From assembly GCF_965363235.1 (NCBI RefSeq), contig NC_134850.1:34755102-34819101 (forward strand): a stretch of DNA of 64,000 nt. The letters run 5' to 3'. The position numbers were made by a program, and so were the translations under genes. This DNA is from Mytilus galloprovincialis. Lineage: Eukaryota; Mollusca; Bivalvia; Mytilida; Mytilidae. Of this stretch, positions 33,601-45,300 are shown one piece after another (the first letter of the stretch is position 1; the number at the start of each line of letters is the position of its first letter). A model generated the notes under the pieces. It worked only from the letters and a program-made list of their open reading frames with translations, made no database searches and was not told the DNA's origin.

Positions 33601-36600
33601 TCTGATTCAAAATAAAAAAGGTGTTTCAAAAATAAAATAGGCTACACAACACACATTTGAGAAACTTGTGCAAAGTTAAATGTACATGTATCAATTGCAA
33701 CAATGATGGTTGTGACAAAACTAAATTGGAATATATGTATACATGAACATGATATAACAGTCAGAGCTCAGACATAAACAAGTCGATTTCTGTTTTTGAC
33801 TTAAAGAAGTCAAAACATGTATTTATTATAAAAATGTGTTTTCAATTTTAGACATATCTAAGTCACAAAATGACAGACTTGTTTAGGTCTATTTATGTTG
33901 ATGAAAAAACTTAATTTGACTTGGTGGCTAAAGTACACCACCTATGACAGCAAAAACCTGTCTAATAGTTCACAAGGACTTGAGCTATCTATATTTAATT
34001 ATCTTATTGAACATCCTTACTAAACACAGATGTTTTACCTCATTAAGTGTGGATCCAGGTGGTTGCATTGTAAGGTTAATTAACATTATCCCCGATTTTT
34101 TAGACTCTCATTCATATTTTTCTTTAGAAGACAAAGCATTGGCTTTCAATGTTGTCTTTATTTGATTTAGATGCATGACCTTTTTATAAATATGCGTGGG
34201 TCTTGAAGTTAACCAATTTTGGTAACTTATCGACTTGTAGGAGTCTATATTTGCAACTTTTTGATTCTGGTCAATCATTTCTTGCTTAACAATACTTATT
34301 GAAGTCATATTTTGTCTTGCATTAAAGGGAGACAAATCCTAAAACTCACAAATTTAGACCTCTATGAGTCAAAGGCAGATTCAGACTTATTTATGTCTGA
34401 GCTCTGACTGTATAACATGCATAATTATATTATAATACTTTTTGTACATGTTGTATGGTTTTTGAATTTAAGTTTCTTTAAAGATTTTTTTAAAAGTTTA
34501 TGGTGTATGATGAAGGGTTAATGCTGTAATGGCTTTAATGTTGTAATCAAGAATGGTGTATTGGTAGAAGTGTATCAGGAAAGGTGTATGTTGTAAAAAT
34601 TTGTAAGGGTTCCGCAGAACCCAGTGTCTCGCCTACTTTTGCTGTAACTCCCAGGCTCAACAAAAATGAGGAAAACAATCAATAAAAATATTCCTCTTGA
34701 TACTATCTTTTGATTGTAAGAAGCTTCTGTCCAAGTTTGGTAAAAATTTCAGGATAGTTTATGAATCGAACAAATGTTTTAAAAACTTTAACTGCAGACT
34801 GTATGTAATGTTAACTGGAAGAAAAACTACCGGGGTAAGTCCATTTATAAGTAAAATACAGATACACAGGTACCAAATATTAACAAAATTTCCTTTCTAG
34901 ATACTAGCTTTTGATCATAAACAAGCTTCTGTCCAAGTTTGGTACAAATTTAAAATAGTATAAGAAAGTTATTAAATTTTTTTTAAATTTAACCACAGTC
35001 TTGGCACAGAGTGAATGTGTTGTTTCCTGGCAGAAAACCTAAGTCCATTTAAAAGTATAATACTAAAAAAATGGATTTATTTTTTTACAAAATTTACTTC
35101 TGGATACTATCTTATGATCATAAACAAGCTTCTGTCCAAATTTGGTACAAACCCAGGATAGTTAAAGAAAGATATTAAAATTTTAAAAACTTTAACCACA
35201 GAGTGAATGTAATGTTTCCCTGCAGAAAAACTAAGTCCATTTATAAGTAAAAAACAGAAAAAGTGGAATTTTAATTTTGCAAACTTTACTTCTGGATACT
35301 AAATGTATCATAAACAAGCTTCTGTCCAAGTTTGGTAGAAATCCAGTATAGTTTAAGAAAATTATTAAATTTTCAAAAACTTTAACCACAGGGTGAATAT
35401 TTGTGGACGCCGCCAACGATGACACCGACAGAATGTAGGATCGGTTAGTCTCGCTTTTTCGACTAAAGTCGAAGGCTTGACAAAAATGTAAGTGCAAGAT
35501 GTTATTGTGTAGGGTTTACAGTGTATACATGTAGTTCATTGTGTAATTATGTATGAGACCACATAAAAAAATAAGTGTGTTTCCTAGCCGACGTTTTAGG
35601 CTTAGAAATAGCCAACCTTAAAGTTTTTTTGTCATTTTTCGATAAGCACTGTTTAAGTCAGAATTTCTCTCCCGATAGACTCAATGTAAAAAAAAATGTA
35701 AAATTAAAACAATTTCCTATCTTCTGGTACCTACATGTTCCCTATTTTTTTCAAAGATGTACATGTAATAGGAAACACACATATTATTTTATTTGGCCTG
35801 AATGTATATATACATGTACATGGTTTGAGAGGTTACAAGTTCAATCATTCAAAGAGCAGAAGAGCATGTTCCACTTTAACCTTACCTGGAGTAGGGGTGG
35901 CAGGCGGTGCACATGGAATTTCAACCCCACAGTCCTTCACTGTCCCTGAGTGTTTATCAGAAAGATAAATTTTAGTCACTTTGTTAGCACTATCAGACTG
36001 GTTTTGATTTTTAATCGCTGATCCTCCCATATGCATTGGGAGTTTATTTGTTGACGGGGAGAAGAAATTGTTTGTCTTTCTAGCAATTTCAGTCTGTGTA
36101 ATTGATTTCACAAGTGAGCTATTTGTCACAAGAGGTAAAACAACAGTTTCTTTCGGAACATCAACAAGTTCTTTTTGTACAAGAGATTTTGATGTTGAGG
36201 CAGTATAAACTCTTTCGCTATACCTTCTCGGCACTTCAGATTTCGTATCTCTCCTATCTGGCTTATTATTATGAATAGTTACAGGTTTACATAAAGATAT
36301 TTGCATAGCACCAAGACTTAATCCATTACCAATAGAGGGATCTCTTATATCATTTTGTTGTGGTTTTAATTTAATATCTGGTTTACCAGATGGTGTCTTT
36401 GCACCATTATTTTGTGGTGGTTGATAAAGTCGGTCTACAACATTTTGACCTTTACTTCTTCCAATCGCTGATCTCGACCTTTTTCTGCTTCTTCTACCTG
36501 TAGAAATATGAAGAAATAATTTTTTATAGCTGTATGTTTAGAAAATATTGGGATGATTTTATAAAATATATACAAAAAATGCGACAGTTGTCAGTATGAT

Positions 36601-37474
36601 GATGTTCGCAATAATAAAATCTTGCTATGTTAATTTCAGTAGTGTTTTTTCCTGCATAAAATTTGTGCAAAAGCATTAATGAGTAGTTTTTTTAATTTGT
36701 TGGTCTGTGGATTTGCGATCCCATTTTTTTTTTTTTTGATGATCAGTTTAACTACATTTGTATCATGACAATGTTAAAAATACTTAAATTTTAAAATAGA
36801 CAATCTAACTTTTGCACAGTTGATTTGTCTCGGACCCGAACAGCTCACTCATAAAAAAACAACTTGAGATTGGTTTATGATTTTCACAAAGCCTAATAGT
36901 AAGTGTTCATTGGTGTCATACAAACAAACAAACATGTATTTTTTTACCTAACAATTAAATTACCTTTTTTGCTTAAATGATTTTTCGACTCCTTTGAACC
37001 GGAGGAGTTATTATCTTTCACTTTATATTTACTGCCTTTAAGCTTCATACTATCTGGTAAACTTTCTGAATCTTCAATGATCTGATTTTCATTCTTTGAA
37101 CTCCCAGCTGACCTGTTATATACTGCAGGTCTTGCATTAGCGGCTGACGTCAATAGGGTATTGTATGATGGCGAGGCAATATTTCTATAAGGGGACAATC
37201 TTGAAGCAGTTGATGGAGATTTTCCTATATGTACATCATCTTGACCTGAATCAGTGATTTTATGAAGAACCGAGGAATTAAATGTAATGCTTGTTATTGA
37301 ATCAGCACCTCGAAGAATATCACCAAGTGTTGGTGTGTTATAATTTGCTTTGTATTGTTTTAATGGAATATCATAAGATTTTGTATTTCCATCATCGTGA
37401 TTGAAAGTACCCATTGAGTCCCTTGGTGCATGGTTGAGCTTTAACACTGCAGGAACTGATGACAAAGCAGACAT
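27616..37474 (-). CDS. Unrecognised basic, serine-rich protein with C-terminal coiled coil
   Basis: Six minus-strand exons are supported: 37474-36964, about 36492-35886, 31414-31377, 30773-30727, 30173-30027 and 27702-27616 (stop). The last four carry charged helix-forming sequence: AQRQKERRMLAM, QMRKVEYIPSLTDIR, a 49-codon Lys/Glu/Gln-rich coiled coil, and a tail ending CAKKGIKMS. The first two encode a low-complexity Ser/Asn/Lys-rich region, with KKQKRSRSAIGRSKGQ basic near the exon 2 start. Joins 2-3, 4-5 and 5-6 are in phase with good sites. Join 1-2 fails: exon 1 ends in phase 1, and the ACAG acceptor gives a stop. Join 3-4 is one base short. Microexons may be missing, or the locus may be damaged. 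Total length is about 475 residues. I do not recognise the family; a cytoskeletal or centrosomal role would be a guess. Confidence 0.65.
28236..29500 (-). repeat. Family A tail split by a later insertion
   Basis: The reverse tail starts near 28236 ('cgggcagttggttttctatg'), is interrupted after 'gtgacctaaagttg', and resumes at 29445 ('cattttgtttctggtgg') to end 'ccacagcttcttattttt' near 29500. Confidence 0.65.
28352..29436. mobile_element. 1.1-kb element nested in a retroelement tail, 8-bp duplication
   Basis: TTCTAGTT flanks it at 28344-28351 and 29437-29444. The left end has the palindrome GTCACCC..GGGTGAC, and GGGTGACAT recurs near the right end. Inside are five diverged units with AAATGGCTGCCGTTGCCATG and GGAAACGG-type cores (near 28541, 28831, 29120, 29250, 29375). 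No coding frame. The superfamily is not assigned; an 8-base duplication would fit hAT. Confidence 0.65.
30503..30521. repeat. Poly-G tract
   Basis: One of several G runs in the window (also near 3970, 41195 and 41635). This one and one near 30841 follow 'gatccag' remnants, resembling decayed copies of the 3956 MITE. Confidence 0.6.
31430..32900. other. Intron DNA without recognised features
   Basis: Intron of the minus-strand coiled-coil gene. AT-rich, with scattered ACATGTACATGTA-type words continuing to about 33700. Nothing else supported. Confidence 0.5.
32913..32958 (+). repeat. Retroelement tail fragment, family C
   Basis: 'aaattgagaatggaaacgag' then 'aaatgtgtctaggagacaac'. A longer copy is at 56861-57048, sharing this end. 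Confidence 0.6.
33131..33455. mobile_element. Word-iterated inverted-repeat element (GTTCCGGTGGAAC)
   Basis: Ends AAAATTTGTTCC and GGAACAAATTTT are inverted. Between them GTTCC..GGAAC and TTTCAC words recur about ten times in both orientations. No reading frame. Confidence 0.65.
33757..34411. mobile_element. 655-bp element with 28-base inverted ends
   Basis: ACAGTCAGAGCTCAGACATA (first 20 bases) pairs with the right end at 34384-34411 with one mismatch. TATA or ATA flanks both sides, consistent with a TA target. The left half iterates GACTT and AAGTC words. No transposase frame. Confidence 0.8.
34603..35490 (+). mobile_element. Helitron-like element with about 200-bp tandem units
   Basis: Starts AGGGTTCCGCAGAACCC (palindromic) and ends with the hairpin TTCGACTAAAGTCGAA near 35457-35473. 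Four internal units start near 34723, 34925, 35131 and 35310 with AAGCTTCTGTCCAAGTTTGG. Less decayed sister of 16690-17775. The Helitron-like assignment is inference from the hairpin, the tandem core and the lack of TIRs. Confidence 0.6.
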
Positions 37475-37700
37475 TATTGCTTAAAGCATTTCTTTTTGCC
37501 AACAACATGCTCCTAGCTTCATACGAAATAAAAATAATGTTAATTCTTAATTTTGGGGTGGTTTTCTAGCATTGATGGATATAGAGGTCCCTCGTTAAAA
37601 TGATTTCAGAAGTTCTTCAAGCGTGTAAAGTAGTATTGTCCTTTCTACAGCAGCCATTACGCTTCCTTTACCGCCATAGCAACATCAAAATTTATCTAAT
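37475..37700 (-). promoter_or_regulatory. Probable 5' UTR and promoter of the coiled-coil gene
   Basis: Upstream of the ATG at 37474 the local GC content rises near 37620-37685. No TATA box or defined initiator can be pointed out. Confidence 0.3.
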
Positions 37701-38050
37701 GACCGATTAACTAAAATATTTCTTTATTTTTTTAAAGAAATAAAATTATATTATATAATAAGAAATATGTTTTTGTTATGTTAATTAAATATTTTTCAAA
37801 ACATTGCATAACTTCCCTCCCAACAAAAATGTTTGAATTTTCTAAAATCAAATCTTTCACGTCCGTTTGTTCTTTAAATTAAAATTTATTTTTGGTTTTT
37901 GGTATCTGATAAATATACAAAATCTTTAGTAGGGATGTTCTTAGGGAGAAACTTTTAAAATTTATCTAAAGACCGAAGTACAAGTTATAAACAATATAAG
38001 TCTACAACTCAACTATATAGAGGATTATAGGTGTAATTGTAGCATTAAAT

Positions 38051-38941
38051 AGTGTCCCCCATGAAATGATGTCCCATGGACAAAATTTCACAGATATAAC
38101 CTATGAAATTTGGTCCAGGACATAATTTTATTATAAAATATTGTCCCCTTCTATGTAAAAGTGTCTCTTGACAAGAGATTCTATTAATATGACCTTCATT
38201 GGACATTTTTTCATAATGAAATCATGTCCATATTGCATAAAAGTCTTGCCTGACCTATAGTTGTTTTAAATGTTTGTGTCATTTTGGTCTTTTGTGGATA
38301 GTTGTTTCATTGGCAATCATACCACATCTTTTTTATATTGTCTAATACCAAAAAAAATATTTATCAAAAAATAATAAGACTAAATTGACTTTTGTTTTTA
38401 AATAAACAACAGGAATCTATGAACTGTTTTAACATCTTTGAATTACAAGTTTTAATGTTTTCTCTTGTGTTTTTTTGTCAACATGTATATAATACATTTC
38501 ATTGCTTTTAATTTGAAACTGCTTTACCTTCCTTCTAAATGATCTTCTATCATTATTTTCAAACTCTGGAGGGTATTGATCATGCATCACACAGAAAGTC
38601 GTATAGCTGTTTATATTCACCACTTTCCATTTTTGTTTACATCTGTGTTGTCTTTATTTAAATTTCAATTATGATTTAACTAATTGATTAAAACATTTCA
38701 ATGATTGCTAAATTATTTCCCTTCTTTAGGGACAGAAAAAAATAGCTACACTATGAAATATTGTCTTTTGTGACATATTTTTATAAAACATCCATGAAAT
38801 TATGTGCAAGTACTAGGGACAATTTTTCACTTAGGGGGACACGATTTTATAGTTAACAAATGTGATATTCTGTCCCATGAACAAAATTTCACAGATGAAC
38901 TGTGAAATAATGTTCTAGAGGGCACAATTTCATGGGACACT
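38051..38941. mobile_element. Word-iterated inverted-repeat element (GTCCCATGAAAT)
   Basis: Left end AGTGTCCCCCATGAAAT, right end ATTTCATGGGACACT. Words such as GTCCCATG, AAAATTTCACAG and GGACA recur in both orientations near both ends. The middle holds a reverse family A tail at 38246-38338, a later insertion. Confidence 0.7.
38246..38338 (-). repeat. Retroelement 3' tail, family A, reverse
   Basis: 'tgacctatagttgttttaaa' through 'ggcaatcataccacatcttt', nested inside the element at 38051-38941. Confidence 0.7.
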
Positions 38942-39746
38942 TTTTGGGCTTACATAATGAGGCTTGTTTAGGGGCGGGGGGGTATCAATATCCCATATCC
39001 CATTAAGTTTTTATCCCAATATCCCGTATCCCTATAATGTTTACCCCTAATATCCCAATAAATATTTTTTACAAATATCCCATATCCCTAAAACTATCAG
39101 TTTGAAATATCCCAAAAAATCATTATAAATTCATTCCCAAGCCCATTTTTTCCTCATCAGCACAACTTCAACAGTTTTGACTGGGAAAACAAACTGTGTT
39201 AAAGGAAATTTACAGTGCATACTTCCAGTGTTAAGATGAAATGTTCCATCTTAGAGCCTTGTATAACAATCTCTTTTTATGTGATCTTAAACGATAAATT
39301 TAGTGTAAGGGGTCTAATTTCAGACTTTTTTTTTTTAATTGTTCAAACCGTGATGCATATGACTGTAAAATTTCATTTTGATAGCATTCTTCTTTCATTG
39401 ATAAGAAACTTCATCCTTCACGTTAACCTATGATCACCTATGTTGGAAAGAACAGAAGGACTCAACCCTGTCTCTTGTCCGAGATTGCTCTGACATCCAA
39501 CGACTGTTTTGCCCGACAAGCTGAGACTGTGGGACGTCAGAGCACGGTCCATATCAAAAAGTGGAGACCTCTGCAGATCCTCGCCACGTAAAAAATAAGT
39601 TGTAAAACACTAGAAAATATCCTGTAATCATATAAAGCATCAAAACAAATACAAACATTGACAACAATAAGGCTTAACACATCAGATGGATACATCCAAC
39701 AAAAATCTATGATAATTTCAAGAAAAATAATCAATGCATATGAGCA

Positions 39747-40718
39747 TATAATATAAAAAAAAGATGTGGTATAATTGCCAATGAGACAACTCTTCACAAG
39801 AGACCATGTGACACAGGAATTAACAACTATAGGTCACCGTACGACCTTCAACGATGAGCAAAGCTGATACCGCATAGTAAGCTATATAAGGTCCTGAAAT
39901 GACAAATGTAGAACTATTCAAACGAGAAAACCAACGGCCTAATTTATGCATAATTAATGAAGAAAAAAAAACAAATATGTAACACAGCAACAAACGACAA
40001 CCACTGAATTAAAGACTCCTGACTTTGGACAGGCACATACACACAGAATGTGGCGAGGTTAAACATGTTAGCGGGATCCCAACCCTCCCCTTAGCCTGGG
40101 ACAGTGGTATAACAGTACAACATAAGAACGAACTATACAAATCAGTTGAAAAAGGTTTAACTCATCTGATGGATACAAATAGAAATACATCTAACAAAAA
40201 CACAGAGTGGACGTGACCGAGTACTTGTACATCCCAACAACAAAACGACACTAAGTACAGATCTGAGAGTACTCGCAGTTACTGACAGCTAGTTCAAAGT
40301 CAATTACAACTAAGAAAAAAGTAATGCATCTGAGACTAAATTATCAATCATTACACATCCAGCATCCAATGGCACGGTAAACAACATCTCCGTAAAAATG
40401 AGGATGTCTTATCCCGTTTTAAATAAGTTTTCTACAGGTAGAACCAAACTTCAAAACCAAATGTTTACATCTACGGAAGAATTTAGTAAAGATTTTAAGT
40501 GATTTGTGGTAACGAAATCCCTGACTTAATAATTTACCAGTAATACATAGATTTCGTTCATTAAAATCCAAAACGTTACAACAGACACGGGCATAGCGGA
40601 GGAGTTGTGATATACAAACACCGTAAGATGGTGCCAAAGGAACATCACCATCCAAAAAAGGAAAATTAACAATAAGGAATGAAGTATGGAAAGTAAAATT
40701 ATTAATACATATGAGCAT
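39747..40718 (-). mobile_element. Penelope-like element fragment (family 2) with complete 3' tail
   Basis: The minus strand reads from an RT C-terminal segment (40718-40419) through about 650 bases of 3' sequence to the terminus whose plus-strand form is AAAAAAAAGATGTGGTATAA. This ties the dispersed family A repeats to a Penelope-like RT. The block 40281-40372 recurs at 53500-53585. Confidence 0.8.
40419..40718 (-). pseudogene. Penelope-like RT C-terminal fragment
   Basis: The frame contains VNFPFLDGDVPLAPSYGV, CISQLLRYARVCC and a basic tail, equivalent to the RT thumb region at 4869-7028 (FPFLSSNIPAAPAYGVYISQ). The catalytic domain is missing, so it is 5'-truncated. Confidence 0.8.
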
Positions 40719-41029
40719 ATAAATATTGAAAATAGATCAATACTTTTCGCTTGGGTTTGGATAACTTTTAAATAAAACGACCATAAACTCAATTAAAATC
40801 AACAAAGCACTAAAATGACCTTAATATTAAACTATTTTGGGCAATTTTATCAAGTGAGATGTAAATATTTCTGTTAAATTCAATTATTTTTTTTCATGTT
40901 AAAAATTCAATATCCTTATAAATGCATCAATATCCCATATCCCATTTACTTTTAGGACAAATATCCCATATCCCTAAATTTAAATTGGCAAATATCCCAT
41001 ATCCCAATAAACCCTATACAAGCCTCTGT

Positions 41030-42357
41030 AATACATAAATTTTAGACAAATAAACTGTTGATAACTATGGAATTGCTGTCACTTGGACCAACATTTAAGG
41101 TTCATCAAATGAAACATATTAATAAAACAGTTGTTTCTACACCGGAATTTACTCACATTATAGACAAATAAGGCAGCAACCATTTGATTTTCGGGGGGGG
41201 GGGGGGGGGCTATGGATTTTTTCCCCGGACAAACTATACCACATCTTCCTATATCTATCTAATATGGTGTTTTTTTTTCACAGAAAAGTAAATAAAATGG
41301 CTGTTGGACATAGGTGAAATATTACCTATACCAATGAGAACCCTAGATGTGTCATCCATTGGTAGTATTTTGACTTTTCACGTTGGTAAAAATTAATATC
41401 GAAATAAAAACATTAATTATCTCCTCACTTTACATTTAACACCCAAATTGTCCTGATTTACAATAAAAAGAAAATGTGATCCACCACACAGATGATAATG
41501 ATTAAAACACTGAGGTATAATTTAGTCAGTGAAATAAGATTTGCATAAAAAAAAGTTCTAATGTTCACGTATTGACTTTTTTTTTCTTCTAAAAAAGCAA
41601 CTTGTTGTTACATTTCCATGATGTAAACGTCACGGGGGGGGGGGGGGGGGGGTAACTTCCTATTATTTGGTATACGGGGATGTGCAAAAAATATGGGTCC
41701 TACTTTTGCGAGATTTTATATAAAAATGGGCCTCCTTTTTAATGTCATCCTATATTAAAATGCATTTACGTTTGATAACTGTATATTGATTTGGGGTATG
41801 ATCTACATATCATATATATAAATATGCTATTGAGAATCTTACATTATTAATGGTCAATTTTTATATTAAATTAAATCAATTCATTTGAAAGTTTACCTTT
41901 CAAATAAATTCCTAAATGTGCACCAAACGATCGATGTCAATTCATATATAAAAACTTAAGGGTAGCTGGTATATATATGAATTGTGAGTGATGATGAGTT
42001 AGTGCTTTAAGCATGGCTCATATTTTAAAATATTGAATATAAGTATAGGTCATTCTTTCTTAAATATTTATATAACTATATATAGGTACTGAATTTCAGT
42101 GAATGTTATATTAAAATGGGTACGTTTTTTGAGGCAAAATTGGCACATCCCTACCAAAAAATATCGAAGTTGTTGTGCGTTATAGTTTTGAATAATTTTT
42201 GGTGTTTTAGTGGTCTTTTTAGAGATTTGCTGATGGGCAAAACCCAACAGAACTTATCATTGCATTATTCGGAACATTTCTAGACTTTACATCAGGATCT
42301 CGTGACTGTGATTATTGGATGCTGAAGCTGAGAGAGAAAAAGAAAAAAAGTTGTAAA
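41030..42357. other. DNA upstream of AGTRAP
   Basis: Includes two poly-G tracts (about 41195-41209 and 41635-41652) and a tail remnant near 41225. AT-rich otherwise. The AGTRAP promoter should lie in the last few hundred bases, but no defined element stands out. Confidence 0.4.
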
Positions 42358-45300
42358 ATGAACCCATCGAGCGTCTCACTAAAGGTTTTAATAATTAATT
42401 AGGATATTTTTATCCTTTCAGACAAGTTATTAGATTTGTTGTTGCAAAGAAAAATACAGGAAACTGAAACAATGAAAATATACATGAGACTGCAACAGCT
42501 TGTTCATAAACCAAGCTGTTGCTTCCTGTTAATTATTTAAACACATTTACAAACAAACAAAAAAAATTACTTCGTAAAAGAAGTGAGAGAAGTAATACTG
42601 GAATGAGCAATCCTGTCAATAGTTCTGCTACTTGACCATGTTCATGAAGTTTATTCTAAATAAAAAGTAAATAAATTATAAATGGTTTGAACTTTTCAGT
42701 AGACGACTTTCAAATTTGTACATTTTCCCATAAATTTCCTATGTCGCAATGCTTTTGTATTAATACCCACACAATTTATTGCATTGGGTATAATATTTAT
42801 GACCCATCTGTCTGTCTGTCTGTCAGTCCTTGTCTTGTCATTGCAACTCCTCTAAAATCACAAAACAGAATTTCATGAAACTTTGTAGATAAATTAAAGT
42901 ACATACTATGTAGATATGCATATTGACAGGAAACTATGATTCATTTTTTTTCTGGGAGTTATATATGCAGTGATATGCCCCTTTCATTGCCTTTGAACTT
43001 AGAATTTTGGCCTAAATACAATGTATACTACTGCAATAGTTTTGTTATCGTATCTTCTCTGAAACCAAACAACATAATTTCATGAGCTTTGTAGTTGATG
43101 AGCATATGAGGACATATTATGTTAATGTGCATATCCACAAGAAATTTTTAACAATTGACTTTTGTGAGTTATGAATCTTTGAATTTACTACTTACATATG
43201 TACATGTAGGAAGCAGTAGAGATTTTGTTTGTCCAGTACTAGTGACAATGTGGGGGCGTTTGGAATATGAGGGGGCTAACAAAGGTTCTTTTATTACAAA
43301 ATGTACATCACAGTTAAAACCTTTTTGACGCTGCTTTGGCATGATTGGTGTTACTCATGAATAAAAAACAACTAGACATCAATTGGTCAAGTTAGTGTAT
43401 AAACCAATTTCAAGTTTAATGAATGCGTTACACAAATTAGGCTCTGACAAGGTCTAACTGTGTAAATTAATATGGCTGTTCTTTTTGCTGTGATGTAATA
43501 ATGTTACCAGTGTGACATAAGAAAGGCCTAGTAGATTTTGAATTCTGAGCAATTTTCTGATTTAGAGCCCACCCACATAATCTCTTTTCTAATTTCAAGC
43601 CCTGTTAGCTCAACTAGGAAATATTTTAACAACTTAATATGAGGCAGGTATTACCTGTAACTGGGGACGAAGTTTGTATGATTTTAAAAAAAAATCAAAC
43701 ATGTTAAAAAGAGAAACGGAAATACCGTAACGTTTCCGATTTTGGTTCTGTTGTTAGGGATTTTACTTGTGACGTTATTTAAGTTATGACGTCATGTTCC
43801 AAGTAAACAAAGAAACGCAATGCATCAGGTAACGTTTATTCATACCAAAGACAAAGTCATTAAAAATGAAATATTGGTATTGTGTTCCTTGAGTTCCTAT
43901 ATTTTACTAGACTAATCAAAGTCTCATGACAACAAGACCGAAAGAAGGAAGTAGAGTTATGTGTTCTGCGCAGATCCGGAAATTAAAAAACGCGACATAA
44001 AAAAATTGAACGATTTTGAGTTCATTAGTACAATGAAAAATTCGGGAAATTTTCCCGATTTTTTTTTTTTTATTGAATTTTCTACTGTAATAGGGGACTT
44101 CGTCCCCATATGAACTGTAAACTGGTGCTTTTTATACTGTTAGTTGTGATAAGTTTTATAAGAGCCCAAAAATTGGCGGCTGTATATAATGATATGGGGA
44201 TGTGTCGTTGTAGTCATTGGAAGACATTTGGTTTCCAGAAAATAACTTCAGTATTTTATTGTATGATCATTGGATCTATAGAAAAAATGGAAAACAACAC
44301 ATTTAATAATTTATTGCATCTGAAGCGCTTCTCTGGATTTACCTTCATCAGGAACGCTCAAAGGCAAACATTTGAAATCCGAACATGTATAAGTACAGAA
44401 AATCGTTGAAAAGCTATATATGTAAAAAAATACCTAAAATAAATAGCTAAATTCATCTAAACCCAACTTTGCCTCTACAGTCTGGGGTGGTACTTAAACA
44501 TGTGATTTCAAAATCACTTCTTTGAGTGGTTTTGGCTGTGAAATATTTAAAATTTTCGCACAGACTTTTCAATATCACTGAAACAAGTAATTTGAGAAGT
44601 TAAAATTAAATCACTTCAATAAGCATGATAAGTGTTTATAACATTTTTTTTTATATTTTTCCCACAAGCTTGATTTTTTTATTGGTAAAAAGACCAGAAT
44701 TCCATTGAAAAAACAACTATGTACATGCAGAAATTGTCATTTGCTTGATAAGCCTGCCAGTTTTTACAGTTTATTTGAATATGCAAAAATTGGAATAATT
44801 TGTAGATCAGGACATAACCTTAAAATAAATCATTCTAATTCTAAAGAAAACCAATCAGGTTAACTAATATTGCTGACCTTTGTCTGATAGTAAGAGTAGT
44901 TAATGAATATTTAATAACAGAGCAATTCCCAAGGGTACTTTTAAAAGCTTTAGCGCACTAACTTACTGCCCAAGCGCACTGGTAATTGATATCCAAAGAT
45001 AAAGGGATAATTGATTTATGTAGGAAAATTATAGAAAAGTTTGTGAAAATATGGAAAATCAATGAAAATAGCATTTGAAGATCAAAGAAAACACCAAAAT
45101 CACTGATAACTGAATATAAAAAATCACTGAAATAGGTGATAATGAAATCACTTGTTTAAGTAACACCCTGACTGCTCTAGGGACTCAGTTGAAACCTTAG
45201 TTTGTATAATAATTTCAAAATCTATAAACAGACAATTTTTGTAAAGTTTGTTAAATCATGTCAGTATGGAAGCACTGACTACTGAGCTGATGATACCCTT

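Larger units (their letters stand above)
38959..41026. mobile_element. Word-iterated element (ATATCCCAT) with nested PLE fragment
   Basis: Ends GAGGCTTGTTTAGGG (38959-38973) and CCCTATACAAGCCTC (41012-41026) are inverted with one mismatch. AATATCCCATATCCC words fill 38985-39125 and 40920-41010. The middle is occupied by the Penelope-like fragment 39747-40718. Confidence 0.65.

Noticed and set aside
41067..41100. Alternative AGTRAP first exon MELLSLGPTFK with GTTCAT donor
   Set aside because: It superficially resembles the human start, but the donor is weak and the downstream MNPSSVSLK exon at 42358 matches length, phase and the V.LK ending better.
44110..44409. 99-codon plus-strand frame starting MNCKLVLFILLVVISFIRAQ, like a secretory signal peptide
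   Set aside because: It begins at the end of a MITE, and its second half runs through the antisense of a hammerhead-bearing repeat (44316-44359) in AGTRAP intron 1. The signal-like start is probably chance, though a short exon cannot be excluded.
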